This document shows, piece after piece, positions 53,987-63,301 of a DNA stretch of 64,000 bases. The notes beneath the pieces are model-generated. The model was not told the origin of the DNA, ran no database searches, and worked only from the letters and a program-made list of their open reading frames with translations. How positions within the stretch are numbered: the first letter of the stretch is position 1; each line of letters begins with the position of its first letter. The position numbers and the translations under genes are program-made. The stretch is from Paenibacillus chibensis (GTDB taxonomy: Bacteria > Bacillota > Bacilli > Paenibacillales > Paenibacillaceae): positions 186,001 through 250,000 of the forward strand of contig NZ_BIMK01000005.1 in NCBI RefSeq assembly GCF_004001045.1, in the 5' to 3' direction.

Positions 53987-55054
53987 ATGTTTAAAGACAA
54001 GACAGTATTGGTAACAGGTGGTACCGGCTCAATTGGCAGTGAGATTGTCAGATGCATATTGAGAGAGAACCCCAAGGTAGTACGCATCTATAGCAGGGAC
54101 GAAAGTAAGCAATTTGCTCTTCAACAGGAGTTTGAGCAATATAGTAATGTGCGCTACCTGATTGGAGATATCCGAGATAAGGAAAGGTTAAGCTACGCTG
54201 CTGAAGGTGTCGATTTTATTTTTCATGCAGCTGCCTTGAAACATGTCCCGGCATGTGAGTACAATCCTATGGAAGCAGTCAAGACCAATGTATTGGGTGT
54301 GCAAAATGTGATTGAGGTAGCAATTGAGCACAACGTTGAGAAGATGATAGCCATTAGTACGGATAAGGTCGTGAATCCCACTAATACCATGGGAGCTACT
54401 AAGCTGCTGTCGGAGAAGCTTATATCTGCAGCTAATATGTATAAGGGAAGTAAAAGGACTGTTTTTGCATGTGTTCGATTTGGCAATGTAATGGGTTCCA
54501 GGGGCTCTGTGATTCCTCTTTTTAAAGAGCAGATTATGAAAGGACATGACATTACAGTTACTCATAGGGAAATGACTAGATTTATGATGTCGATTCCTCA
54601 GGCGGCTCAGCTTGTTTTAGAAGCAGCGAAACAGGCCTATGGCGGGGAGGTATTTGTACTAAAAATGCCTGTTTTAAAAATTATGGATCTTGCGATTGCA
54701 TTAATTAAATCATATGAAAATATTCGTGGTGAATCTTATAGAGGAAGAATTACAGAAACCGGAATTAGACCTGGAGAAAAATTATATGAAGAGCTTATGA
54801 CACTGGAAGAGTCCGAACGAGCTCTTGAAAATAATGAAATGTATGTAATTACATCCCCTTTTCGAAAAGAAGAAGCAGAATATCAAGCGTTTGATAAAGC
54901 GAAGTATATGGAATATTCTTCAGTAAATGCTGTTCAACTTCAATTAGAAGATATCATCGAGCTTCTTGAAAAGTATGGTTTAGATTTTGGAGGACATATC
55001 TATGAAAGAGATACAGGGGTTATTGGCGGTTATTCCAGCCCGCGGCGGCTCTAA
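53987..55054 (+). CDS. legB: Nucleotide-sugar 4,6-dehydratase, LegB/PseB-like
   Basis: SDR enzyme (355 residues) of the polysaccharide-biosynthesis CapD/FlaA1 group. It has the NAD site TGGTGSIGSEIV, HAAALKHVPACEYNPMEA and STDKVVNPTNTMGATKLLSEKL with the active-site Lys. In this neighbourhood it would remove water from a GlcNAc nucleotide to start legionaminic acid synthesis (LegB). A PseB-type role cannot be excluded from sequence alone; the presence of a hydrolysing 2-epimerase (legG) and the absence of a PseG-type gene favour the Leg route. Its last 53 bases overlap legF. Confidence 0.82.
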   Translation: MFKDKTVLVTGGTGSIGSEIVRCILRENPKVVRIYSRDESKQFALQQEFEQYSNVRYLIGDIRDKERLSYAAEGVDFIFHAAALKHVPACEYNPMEAVKTNVLGVQNVIEVAIEHNVEKMIAISTDKVVNPTNTMGATKLLSEKLISAANMYKGSKRTVFACVRFGNVMGSRGSVIPLFKEQIMKGHDITVTHREMTRFMMSIPQAAQLVLEAAKQAYGGEVFVLKMPVLKIMDLAIALIKSYENIRGESYRGRITETGIRPGEKLYEELMTLEESERALENNEMYVITSPFRKEEAEYQAFDKAKYMEYSSVNAVQLQLEDIIELLEKYGLDFGGHIYERDTGVIGGYSSPRRL

Positions 55055-55715
55055 AGGCATCCCTCATAAAAATATGAGGCTTCTTAATGGTCGACCCATG
55101 ATTCAATATACGATTGAAGCAGCTTTGCAAGCAAAGAGTATTGAAAAAGTCCTTGTTTCTACAGATGATTCTGAGATTTTTGAAATATGTTCACGTCTCG
55201 GCGCTTGGCTTCCATTCTTGAGGCCTGATTTTTTATCAACGGATCATGCAAAAACGATTGATGTCCTAAAGCATGCGACGATAGAAGCAGAAAGGCTTCT
55301 GGGTAAAAAGCTTGAACATATCATGTTATTACAACCAACCTCACCACTTAGAAATAAAAAAGATATAGAAGCTGCCTTACAGATCTACATGGAGAACGAA
55401 GCCGATTCCTTGCAAAGCGTATCTCCTTCATTGGTTCATCCTTATTTATTAAGGACAATTAAAAATAATATATTAGCCCCATTATTGGAGCAGAACGATC
55501 CCAACCAAAGAAGGCAAGATTTAGCCGATATTTATCAGCTAAATGGAGCCATCTATATCGTCAAAAGAGATTTGCTTATGGAGCATAATACCATTGTTGG
55601 GAATAATAATGCGGCCTATGTAATGCCAAAAGAACGTTCTATCGACATTGATGATATGTATGACTTTTACTTGACTGAATGTCTTTTGAGATATGAAGAG
55701 AATTCTCTTTATTAG
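55002..55715 (+). CDS. legF: CMP-nonulosonate (legionaminate) cytidylyltransferase
   Basis: NeuA/LegF-type enzyme (237 residues) that activates the nonulosonic acid with CTP. It begins IQGLLAVIPARGGSKGIPHKNMRLLNGRPMI, the family signature, and has LLQPTSPLRNKKDIEAAL and YQLNGAIYI. ATG 55002 is preceded by GGAGGA (54989-54994), within the 3' end of legB. Whether the substrate is legionaminate or another nonulosonate needs biochemistry; the gene set around it argues for legionaminate. Confidence 0.85.
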   Translation: MKEIQGLLAVIPARGGSKGIPHKNMRLLNGRPMIQYTIEAALQAKSIEKVLVSTDDSEIFEICSRLGAWLPFLRPDFLSTDHAKTIDVLKHATIEAERLLGKKLEHIMLLQPTSPLRNKKDIEAALQIYMENEADSLQSVSPSLVHPYLLRTIKNNILAPLLEQNDPNQRRQDLADIYQLNGAIYIVKRDLLMEHNTIVGNNNAAYVMPKERSIDIDDMYDFYLTECLLRYEENSLY

Positions 55716-55734
55716 GGAAAGTGAGAGTGATTCT

Positions 55735-56772
55735 GTGTTAATAAAGAGTGTATTAGAAGAAGACAGATCACCAGCGTACTTAATAGCGGAAATTGGCGTT
55801 AACCATAACGGTTCTTTGGAACTTGCGTTAAAAAGCATTGAAGCGGCAAAGTCAGCTGGTGCGGATGCCGTGAAATTTCAAACCTTTAGAACAGAGAATT
55901 TGGTTACGAAATATGCTCAAATGGCGGAATATCAATCCGAAAATTTGAATGATCATACTTCGCAAAACCAGTTTGACATGTTGAAGAAAATAGAGTTGAG
56001 TTTTAATGATTTTATCATTCTGCAGAAAAAATGTTTAGATTTGGATATTGATTTTCTTTCTACTCCTTTTGATGAAGAAAGTGCCGAATTTCTACATTCG
56101 ATTAATATAAATGCATTTAAAATAGGTTCGGGAGATATGAACAATATTCCCTTGTTGAAAAAAATTAGTGCTTATAAAACGCCAATTTTACTTTCTACTG
56201 GAATGGCTACGCTTGAAGAAGTGCGGGAATCCTTAGCGGTAATCACAGAGAGTCCTGTTGCCCTTTTGCATTGTACCTCCGATTATCCAGCTCCTCTTGC
56301 AGATGTGAATCTCCTTGCGATGAAAACGATGCAAAATGAGTTCGGAACCGTGGTTGGCTATTCTGACCATACAGATGGTGTAGAGGTTTCGGTTGCGGCT
56401 GTTAGTCTCGGAGCAAAGATCATCGAAAAGCATTTCACACTGGATAAATCACTGCCAGGTCCTGACCATAAGGCATCAATGACGCCTGAACAGTTCACAA
56501 ATCTTGTTCGCTCCATTCGAAATGTGGAGTTAGCGCTTGGTGATGGGATAAAGCGCTGCATGCCTTCGGAGGAAAATACCAAATTGGTGGCTCGTAAAAG
56601 TATCGTTGCAGCTCGTCAGATCCATTCAGGTGAGTTCATCACAGCAAAAGATCTAAAGGTTAAGCGACCAGGAAATGGACTGGCACCGAAACATATAGAT
56701 GATCTTGTTGGAAAAATGGCTAAAGAAAGTATTGATATGGATCAATTGGTACTGTGGGATGATGTGGAATGA
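55735..56772 (+). CDS. legI: N,N'-diacetyllegionaminate synthase (NeuB family)
   Basis: Condenses the 6-deoxy-diacetamido-hexose with phosphoenolpyruvate to make the nine-carbon acid. The product (345 residues from GTG 55735) has the NeuB TIM barrel (YLIAEIGVNHNGSLELALKSIEAAKSAGADAVKFQTF, LSTPFDEESAEFL, GSGDMNN, GYSDHTDG, EKHFTLDKSLPGPDHKAS) and a C-terminal SAF/antifreeze-like domain (about 285-345). ATG 55693 is an alternative start within legF but has no ribosome site; GAGAGTGA lies before GTG 55735, so the start is not certain. The stop overlaps the legG start. Confidence 0.88.
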   Translation: MLIKSVLEEDRSPAYLIAEIGVNHNGSLELALKSIEAAKSAGADAVKFQTFRTENLVTKYAQMAEYQSENLNDHTSQNQFDMLKKIELSFNDFIILQKKCLDLDIDFLSTPFDEESAEFLHSININAFKIGSGDMNNIPLLKKISAYKTPILLSTGMATLEEVRESLAVITESPVALLHCTSDYPAPLADVNLLAMKTMQNEFGTVVGYSDHTDGVEVSVAAVSLGAKIIEKHFTLDKSLPGPDHKASMTPEQFTNLVRSIRNVELALGDGIKRCMPSEENTKLVARKSIVAARQIHSGEFITAKDLKVKRPGNGLAPKHIDDLVGKMAKESIDMDQLVLWDDVE

Positions 56773-57908
56773 TTAAAATATTAGTCATTACCGGTACAAG
56801 AGCTGATTATGGAATATATTACCCTATTTTAAAAGCGATGCAATCTGATTCTTATTTCGATTTGCATTTATTGGTTACTGGCATGCATTTATCGCCGCAG
56901 CATGGATATTCGATTCAACATATTAAAAATGATGGCTTTCAAATTAGCGCGAAGGTAGACACGCTTTTGTTAGGATCATCTCATGGAAATATGGCTAGAT
57001 CCATTGGGCTGGCTGTGCTTGGAATGACTCAGAGTATGGAACAGATAATGCCTGATATTGTCATGGTTCTGGGAGATCGCGGTGAAATGCTTGCTGGCGC
57101 CATCGTCGCTTCGCATATGAACATTCCTGTAGTGCATTTGCATGGTGGAGAAGTGTCGGGCACCATTGATGAATCCGTCAGGCATGCAATAAGCAAACTT
57201 TCGCATATACACTTTGCAGCAACGGATGAGAGTTCTAAACGATTGATTCGCCTTGGAGAAGATTCTTGGCGGGTTCATACGGTAGGTGCACCAAGAATCG
57301 AAACAATACAGTCGGCATTATTACCCGGTATACAGGACATTAAAGGGAAGTATGGTTTAAAATTCAGTGGCAGTTACATTTTGTTCATCTATCATCCCGT
57401 CACCACTTCGGCAACGGAAGGAAACAAGCTGAAGGATATATTAAATGTTGTTTTGGGACAAGGTGATGACGTTATATGTGTTCTTCCGAACGCCGATGCA
57501 TGTTCTGATGACATTCTTAGCGTGTATAGGGAGTTTGCAGAAGTAAGTAAAATTCATTTGGTAAGCAATTTTGAACAGATGGATTATTTGTCCGTGTTAA
57601 AGCATGCCAATATATTGGTGGGGAATTCTTCCTCAGGCATTATCGAAGCTGCATCATTCCATATTCCCGTCATCAATATTGGAACAAGACAGCAGGGGAG
57701 AGAACGTTCTGTCAATGTTATAGATATATCGGAAGATCCGGTTGAACTGGAAAATGCATTTAAGCTTGCCTTTTCCAATTCCTTTAAAAATAAGGTTGAT
57801 TCTTGTCAGAATGTATATGGTCGAGGGAATACAAGTGCCCAAATCATGGACATTCTTAAACAACAACAACTGGATCAGAATCTGATTCAAAAGACCATAG
57901 CATATTAA
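56769..57908 (+). CDS. legG: Hydrolysing UDP-sugar 2-epimerase
   Basis: NeuC/LegG-type enzyme (379 residues) that removes UDP and inverts C2 to give the substrate of legI. It has the family start ILVITGTRADYGIYYPILKAM, HLHGGEVSGTIDESVRHAISKLSHIHFAATDES and the C-terminal VGNSSSGIIEAASFHIPVINIGTRQQGRER. Its 4-base overlap with legI (ATGA) indicates coupled translation. LegG acts on UDP-diacetamido-trideoxyhexose whereas NeuC acts on UDP-GlcNAc; the neighbours legB, legC and legH favour LegG. Confidence 0.87.
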   Translation: MIKILVITGTRADYGIYYPILKAMQSDSYFDLHLLVTGMHLSPQHGYSIQHIKNDGFQISAKVDTLLLGSSHGNMARSIGLAVLGMTQSMEQIMPDIVMVLGDRGEMLAGAIVASHMNIPVVHLHGGEVSGTIDESVRHAISKLSHIHFAATDESSKRLIRLGEDSWRVHTVGAPRIETIQSALLPGIQDIKGKYGLKFSGSYILFIYHPVTTSATEGNKLKDILNVVLGQGDDVICVLPNADACSDDILSVYREFAEVSKIHLVSNFEQMDYLSVLKHANILVGNSSSGIIEAASFHIPVINIGTRQQGRERSVNVIDISEDPVELENAFKLAFSNSFKNKVDSCQNVYGRGNTSAQIMDILKQQQLDQNLIQKTIAY

Positions 57909-57921
57909 GGAGGAGGAGAAA

Positions 57922-58554
57922 ATGTCCTATATCATAGTCGGAGCAGGGGGACATGCGAAGGTCATTTTCGACATCTTAATAGCTCAACAAAAAGAGATTG
58001 AAGGATTTATAGATGACTATTGCACGGAGTCTCCTATTGAAACAGTGCCAGTTTTGGGTACGACCGATCAAATGGATGGGATATTAGATAATTTTCCTGA
58101 ATCAAAGTATATCGTAGCGATAGGCAGTAATCGATTGAGAAAAAGCCTGGTTACCAAACTCTCATCGTACTCAGTTCAATTCGGTACGGCCATACATCCT
58201 GCGGCTGTTATAGGTTCTGGAGTTCAAATGGGTGATGGATCGGTGATCATGGCCAATGTTGTAGTGAACTCAGGCGCAGTCATCGGAGAGCATGCTATTT
58301 TGAATACGGCATGTACTGTGGATCATGAATGCATTCTGCATGATTTTGTTCATATATCTCCGGGTGCTCACTTAGCAGGGAATGTCAAGGTTGGAAGTGA
58401 AGCACAAATAGGAATTGGGGCATCCGTTATTCAGGGAATTGAAATTGGAGCAAAGACCGTCGTTGGTGCAGGTGCCTGTGTAGTACGGGATCTGCCTCCA
58501 AATATAGTAGCAGTAGGCTGCCCGGCTCGGAAAATGAAAACCAACACGAAATAG
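57922..58554 (+). CDS. legH: Sugar O/N-acetyltransferase, NeuD/LegH-like
   Basis: Encodes 210 residues: an N-terminal Rossmann-like domain (YIIVGAGGHAKVIFDILIAQ) and a left-handed beta-helix of hexapeptide repeats (AAVIGSGVQMGDGSVIMANVVVNSGAVIG onward), the NeuD/PglD build. His residues in NTACTVDHECILHDFVHISPGAHL match the catalytic base region. PglD/LegH enzymes acetylate the 4-amino group of the UDP-amino sugar made by legC. GGAGGAGG lies just before ATG 57922. Confidence 0.85.
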   Translation: MSYIIVGAGGHAKVIFDILIAQQKEIEGFIDDYCTESPIETVPVLGTTDQMDGILDNFPESKYIVAIGSNRLRKSLVTKLSSYSVQFGTAIHPAAVIGSGVQMGDGSVIMANVVVNSGAVIGEHAILNTACTVDHECILHDFVHISPGAHLAGNVKVGSEAQIGIGASVIQGIEIGAKTVVGAGACVVRDLPPNIVAVGCPARKMKTNTK

Positions 58555-58568
58555 AGGGAGTGATAATA

Positions 58569-59708
58569 ATGTATGATCGAGAACGGATTTTTTTATCCTC
58601 GCCCCATATGAGCGGATACGAGCAGCAATATATTAATGATGCCTTTGAGAAGAATTGGATAGCGCCCCTGGGCGAAAATGTAGATCACTTTGAATCTGAG
58701 GTGGCAGAGTATGTATGTTGCAAGGGAGCCGTTGCGCTTAGTTCAGGTACGGCGGCGATTCATTTAGCACTTATATTGTTAGGAGTTGAGAGAGACGATA
58801 TTGTATTTTGCTCTTCCCTCACTTTTATTGCGAGCGCCAACCCCATTCTCTATCAAGGGGCTACACCTGTATTTATTGATTCGGAACCGGAAAGCTGGAA
58901 TATGTCGCCCGCTGCACTTGAAAGAGCATTGAAAGAATATTCGGCTAAAGGAAATCTTCCTAAAGCTGTAATCGTCGTCAATCTGTATGGCCAAAGTGCT
59001 GATTATGATGAAATAAAGAAATTATGTGATTACTATGGAGTACCTATCGTAGAAGATGCTGCCGAATCACTTGGCGCGACATATAAAGGAAAAAAGAGCG
59101 GAACCTTAGGCAAGTTCGGCATTTTTTCGTTTAATGGAAATAAAATCATTACCACTTCCGGTGGTGGAATGCTCATATCCGACGATATTGAAAAACTCGA
59201 AAAAGCTCGGTTTTATGCAACGCAAGCGAGAGATCAGGCAATACATTATCAACATAGTCAGTTGGGATATAACTATCGTTTGAGTAATGTTCTCGCAGGA
59301 ATCGGGAGAGGGCAGCTCAGAGTTCTTGATGCGCGGGTATCCAAAAAAAGGGAAATTTTTAATATTTATAAACAGCAGCTATCTGACATCGAAGGAATTC
59401 AATTCATGCCTGAAGCTACCTATGGTCAAACTACCCGTTGGTTAACTGCTATGACGATAGATCCACAAAAAATTGCGGTTAATCATGCTGATTTTGTTGG
59501 ATACTTAAATCAATACAACATTGAATCTAGACCCGTGTGGAAACCGCTTCATCTGCAGCCATTATTTAAAGATACAGATTACTATTATCATGATGAAGAT
59601 GTAAGTGCTTGCTTATTTCACCAAGGATTATGTTTGCCTTCAGATACAAAAATGACAGTAGAGACACAGTTGGATGTAATTAAGAGGCTAAGAGATATCC
59701 TTAAATAA
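58569..59708 (+). CDS. legC: PLP-dependent sugar aminotransferase, LegC/PglE-like
   Basis: DegT/DnrJ/EryC1 aminotransferase (379 residues) that converts the 4-keto sugar from legB to a 4-amino sugar. It has LSSGTAAIHLALILLG, IVEDAAESLGATYKGKKSG and the PLP-binding Lys in FGIFSFNGNKIITTSGGGM. GAGGGAGTG (58553-58561) fits ATG 58569 better than the overlapping GTG 58560. It completes the set of six legionaminate-type enzymes; a 130-base gap without terminator follows. Confidence 0.87.
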   Translation: MYDRERIFLSSPHMSGYEQQYINDAFEKNWIAPLGENVDHFESEVAEYVCCKGAVALSSGTAAIHLALILLGVERDDIVFCSSLTFIASANPILYQGATPVFIDSEPESWNMSPAALERALKEYSAKGNLPKAVIVVNLYGQSADYDEIKKLCDYYGVPIVEDAAESLGATYKGKKSGTLGKFGIFSFNGNKIITTSGGGMLISDDIEKLEKARFYATQARDQAIHYQHSQLGYNYRLSNVLAGIGRGQLRVLDARVSKKREIFNIYKQQLSDIEGIQFMPEATYGQTTRWLTAMTIDPQKIAVNHADFVGYLNQYNIESRPVWKPLHLQPLFKDTDYYYHDEDVSACLFHQGLCLPSDTKMTVETQLDVIKRLRDILK

Positions 59709-59839
59709 AATAAAGGAAGTAAGGGCGGAAAGTTAATTTAAGTGAATCTAGAGTTCTCTCAGATCTATTCTAGCTCATGAGAAATTTATAAGTATCGGAA
59801 TATGATCTCGGAATTCTTAAATAAAGTGGGGAACATTAC

Positions 59840-61399
59840 ATGTATCATTATGGGGATATTATCAAAGTTATAGAAAATGATATCGATAAAGAACTATTTG
59901 GAATTGTACTTGAAGAATATCAGAACGGCGTCGTGATACTTAGTGCAGAACCTACGGCTGATTTTAATGCTGTAGCTAAGGACTGTACAATCACTTTGGA
60001 AAATAATCAAACTGTTTCACTTAAATATTCGAATAAATTATTTATTGAATACCATAATGTGAAACTAATAGGAATGCTTGATCATGAGTTATTAGAACAG
60101 GTAAAAAGAAATGAAATATTATCAAAGGTAGATGAATTTTACCGATTGTTTCATGATCCGAAAGAGCCATTCAACCCGGAGAAATCTTCACTTGCTTATG
60201 GAGGCCGTGTATATGACGAGAAAGAAATGAAGAATTTGGTGGATTCTTCATTGGACTTTTGGTTAACAGCGGGAAGATTCAGCAAAAATTTCGAAAAGGA
60301 ATTTGCAAAATTTATAGGTGTAAGGTATGCATTGTTAACGAACTCAGGCTCATCCGCAAACCTACTAGCCTTTTCGGCGTTAACCTCCCCGAAACTAGGA
60401 AGTCGTAGAATTGAACCTGGAGATGAGGTTATTACCGTAGCAGCAGGTTTTCCTACTACTGTGGCTCCCATGGTACAAAACAAAGCGGTACCTGTTTTTA
60501 TAGATGTAGAGCTGGGAACTTATAATATTTTTGCAGAAAGAATTGAAGATGCTATTACATCGAAAACAAAGGCCATCATGATAGCGCATACTATGGGGAA
60601 TCCTTTCGAATTATCTAAAGTCATGGAACTGGCGAAAAAATATAATTTGTGGGTGATTGAAGACAATTGTGATGCTCTTGGATCGCGATATAAAAATCAA
60701 TTAACTGGAACATTCGGTCACATTGCAACATCCAGTTTTTATCCTCCTCATCATATGACTATGGGTGAAGGCGGAGCCGTATATACGAACGATCCTCAAT
60801 TAAAGCTGATAATTGAATCCTTTAGAGATTGGGGCAGGGATTGTTGGTGTGCATCTGGTTGTGACAATACATGTAAAAAACGTTTTGGATGGGAACTGGG
60901 GACACTGCCTTTCGGTTACGATCATAAATACACCTATTCTCATATTGGATATAATTTAAGGGTTACGGATATGCAGGCAGCGATCGGGCTTGAACAATTA
61001 AAAAAGGTGCCCAGTTTCACCAAAGCCCGAGTCAATAACTTTAATCGAATGCTGGACGGGCTAAGCGATTTAGGACAATATTTCATTCTTCCCCAAGCTA
61101 CCGAACATTCAGATCCAAGTTGGTTCGGATTTATTTTAACCTTACAAGACAACGTAAGATTCACTAGAAATGAAATTGTGAATTATTTGGAAAGCAATCG
61201 GATCCAAACTCGGATGCTGTTTGCTGGCAATCTTACTAGACAGCCGGCTTTTGAAGGGGTAAATTATCGAATTCACGGTGACTTGAAAAATACCGATAAG
61301 ATTATGAATGATACATTTTTACTAGGTGTTTATCCTGGGCTAACAAGCGAAATGATAGATTATATGGTTCATAAAATCAGAGAGTTCGTTTGCAACTAA
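59840..61399 (+). CDS. rfbH: CDP-4-keto-6-deoxyglucose-3-dehydrase (RfbH/E1-like) with an extra N-terminal domain
   Basis: Makes 3-deoxy sugars from CDP-4-keto-6-deoxyglucose with PMP and a [2Fe-2S] cluster. Of 519 residues, about 95-519 form the E1/RfbH enzyme. The cluster motif is exact: Cys277-X57-Cys335-X1-Cys337-X7-Cys345. The usual PLP-Lys is replaced by His (YPPHHMTMGEGG, about 304-305), as in E1, so it is a dehydrase and not an aminotransferase. About 80 extra N-terminal residues form a small beta-rich domain not present in the roughly 437-residue relatives. Ribosome site GTGGGGAAC before ATG 59840. Confidence 0.9.
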   Translation: MYHYGDIIKVIENDIDKELFGIVLEEYQNGVVILSAEPTADFNAVAKDCTITLENNQTVSLKYSNKLFIEYHNVKLIGMLDHELLEQVKRNEILSKVDEFYRLFHDPKEPFNPEKSSLAYGGRVYDEKEMKNLVDSSLDFWLTAGRFSKNFEKEFAKFIGVRYALLTNSGSSANLLAFSALTSPKLGSRRIEPGDEVITVAAGFPTTVAPMVQNKAVPVFIDVELGTYNIFAERIEDAITSKTKAIMIAHTMGNPFELSKVMELAKKYNLWVIEDNCDALGSRYKNQLTGTFGHIATSSFYPPHHMTMGEGGAVYTNDPQLKLIIESFRDWGRDCWCASGCDNTCKKRFGWELGTLPFGYDHKYTYSHIGYNLRVTDMQAAIGLEQLKKVPSFTKARVNNFNRMLDGLSDLGQYFILPQATEHSDPSWFGFILTLQDNVRFTRNEIVNYLESNRIQTRMLFAGNLTRQPAFEGVNYRIHGDLKNTDKIMNDTFLLGVYPGLTSEMIDYMVHKIREFVCN

Positions 61400-61418
61400 A
61401 TCAATTGGGGATGTTTAA

Positions 61419-62222
61419 ATGAAGGTAGTTATTCTTGCAGGTGGGTACGGAACTAGAATAAGCGAAGAATCCCATTTAAAACCTAAACCGATGATTGAAA
61501 TCGGACAGAGACCTATACTCTGGCATATTATGAAGATTTACTCAAGCTATGGTTTCAATGATTTTATCATTTGCTTAGGATATAAAGGATATGTTATTAA
61601 AGAGTATTTCGCCAATTATTTTTTACATGAATCGGATATTACATTTGATTTTAGAAATGATAATCAATATATAACGCATAACCATTCGGCCGAGCCTTGG
61701 AAGGTAACCTTGGTCAATACTGGAATTGATACTATGACAGGAGGAAGAGTAAAGCGAATTCAATCTTATATTGGTGATGAACCGTTCATGCTTACGTATG
61801 GTGATGGAGTATCCGACGTAAATATTAGAGAACTAGTTGAATTTCATAAATTAAGAGGTAGATTAGCTACAGTTACAGCAATACAGCCTGATGGACGATT
61901 CGGTGTGTTGGATATCACGGAACAGGATGAAGTACAAGGCTTTCAGGAAAAACCTAAAGGAGATCACAATTGGATAAACGGGGGGTTTTTCGTTTTGCAG
62001 CCTGAGGTGTTTGATTATATAGAAGGGGATCATACCTTTTTTGAGAGGGAACCGCTTGAGAAACTTGCCAAAGATGATGAACTGGTCGCCTATAAGCATG
62101 ACGGATTTTGGCACCCGATGGATACGCTGAGAGATAAAAACTACCTTGAGAATTTATGGTCGAAAAACCAAGCACCATGGAGAATATGGGATAATGAAAA
62201 TGATAGGGTGCGGACAATATGA
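61419..62222 (+). CDS. rfbF: Glucose-1-phosphate cytidylyltransferase
   Basis: Forms CDP-glucose from CTP and glucose 1-phosphate. The 267-residue product has VVILAGGYGTRISEESHLKPKPMIEIGQRPILWHIMKIYSSYG at the N-terminus and the RfbF-specific blocks DNQYITHNHSAEPWKVTLVNTGIDTMTGGRVKRI and FWHPMDTLRDKNYLENLW. Its stop overlaps the rfbG start. Glucose 1-phosphate could come from pgcA at 10.5 kb. Confidence 0.95.
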   Translation: MKVVILAGGYGTRISEESHLKPKPMIEIGQRPILWHIMKIYSSYGFNDFIICLGYKGYVIKEYFANYFLHESDITFDFRNDNQYITHNHSAEPWKVTLVNTGIDTMTGGRVKRIQSYIGDEPFMLTYGDGVSDVNIRELVEFHKLRGRLATVTAIQPDGRFGVLDITEQDEVQGFQEKPKGDHNWINGGFFVLQPEVFDYIEGDHTFFEREPLEKLAKDDELVAYKHDGFWHPMDTLRDKNYLENLWSKNQAPWRIWDNENDRVRTI

Positions 62223-63301
62223 ACAATTTTTGGTATGGAAAAAAGGTTTTTGTTACCGGACATACTGGTTTTAAAGGTTCATGGTTATGTATGTGGCTAT
62301 ATTTGCTGGGTGCAGAAGTTGTAGGATATGCTACTAAACCTCCCACTTCTCCTAGTCTATTTGAACTTTGTAATGTAGAGAAATTACTTTCTAAATCAGT
62401 GTTAGGGGACATAAGAGACCAGGATATATTGAAAAAAGAAATGAATCTGTTTCAACCGGATATTGTTATTCATTTAGCTGCTCAACCGTTAGTAAGGGAT
62501 TCTTACAGGTTACCGGTGGATACCTATTCTGTTAATGTAATGGGCACGGTGAACTTGTTCGAGGCTGTTAGGAATACCAAAAGCGTAAAAGCGGTAGTCA
62601 ATGTCACCTCTGATAAGTGCTATGAAAACAATGAGTGGGTATGGGGGTATCGAGAGAATGATCGATTGGGTGGCCACGACCCATACTCTAATAGCAAAGC
62701 TTGTGCTGAACTAATAACTTCAGCGTATACAAATTCATTTTTTAACATTCATGATTACGCTAACCATGGAGTTGCGATAGCTTCTGTCAGAGCAGGCAAT
62801 GTTATCGGTGGAGGGGATTGGGCCAAAGACAGACTGATTCCTGACTGTATCCAAGCTTTGTTGGACAGTAAGCCCATATATATCAGGAGCCCTCATTCCA
62901 TCAGGCCCTGGCAACATGTATTGGAACCATTAAGCGGGTATTTGTCTGTAGCAGAAAAACTATACGAGTCAGGTACTATTTACAGTGGGCCATGGAATTT
63001 TGGCCCTGAAGATGGCGATGCCAGAACTGTTGAATGGGTTGTGCAAAAATTGTGCGATAAATGGGATGAAAATCACGGATACATTGTAGAGGGCGGTTTA
63101 AATCCACATGAGGCTTCTTATCTAAAACTTGACTGTTCTAAATCCAAATCGCGGTTGAATTGGTCTCCGAAATGGGATTTAAATGAAGCTTTAAACCAAA
63201 CCATTGAATGGACGATTGCATACAAGAATGGCTCTGACCTTAGACAAGTAAGTTTTAATCAAATCAAGAAATATGAAGATTGTATTGAGGAAAATCTGTG
63301 A
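62219..63301 (+). CDS. rfbG: CDP-glucose 4,6-dehydratase
   Basis: SDR enzyme (360 residues) that turns CDP-glucose into CDP-4-keto-6-deoxyglucose, the substrate of rfbH. It has the NAD site VFVTGHTGFKGSWLCMWL and the RfbG signatures HLAAQPLVRDSYRLPVDTYSVNVMGTVNLFEA, TSDKCYENNEWVWGYRENDRLGGHDPYSNSKACAEL and RAGNVIGGGDWAKDRLIPDC. ATG 62219 overlaps the rfbF stop by 4 bases, and the next gene starts at the stop of this one (TGATG). Confidence 0.95.
   Translation: MNNFWYGKKVFVTGHTGFKGSWLCMWLYLLGAEVVGYATKPPTSPSLFELCNVEKLLSKSVLGDIRDQDILKKEMNLFQPDIVIHLAAQPLVRDSYRLPVDTYSVNVMGTVNLFEAVRNTKSVKAVVNVTSDKCYENNEWVWGYRENDRLGGHDPYSNSKACAELITSAYTNSFFNIHDYANHGVAIASVRAGNVIGGGDWAKDRLIPDCIQALLDSKPIYIRSPHSIRPWQHVLEPLSGYLSVAEKLYESGTIYSGPWNFGPEDGDARTVEWVVQKLCDKWDENHGYIVEGGLNPHEASYLKLDCSKSKSRLNWSPKWDLNEALNQTIEWTIAYKNGSDLRQVSFNQIKKYEDCIEENL

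Noticed and set aside
53987..59708. Pseudaminic acid pathway instead of legionaminic acid
   Set aside because: A PseG-type UDP-sugar hydrolase and PseH were not seen; a hydrolysing 2-epimerase and a NeuD/PglD-type acetyltransferase favour the legionaminate route, though biochemistry is needed.
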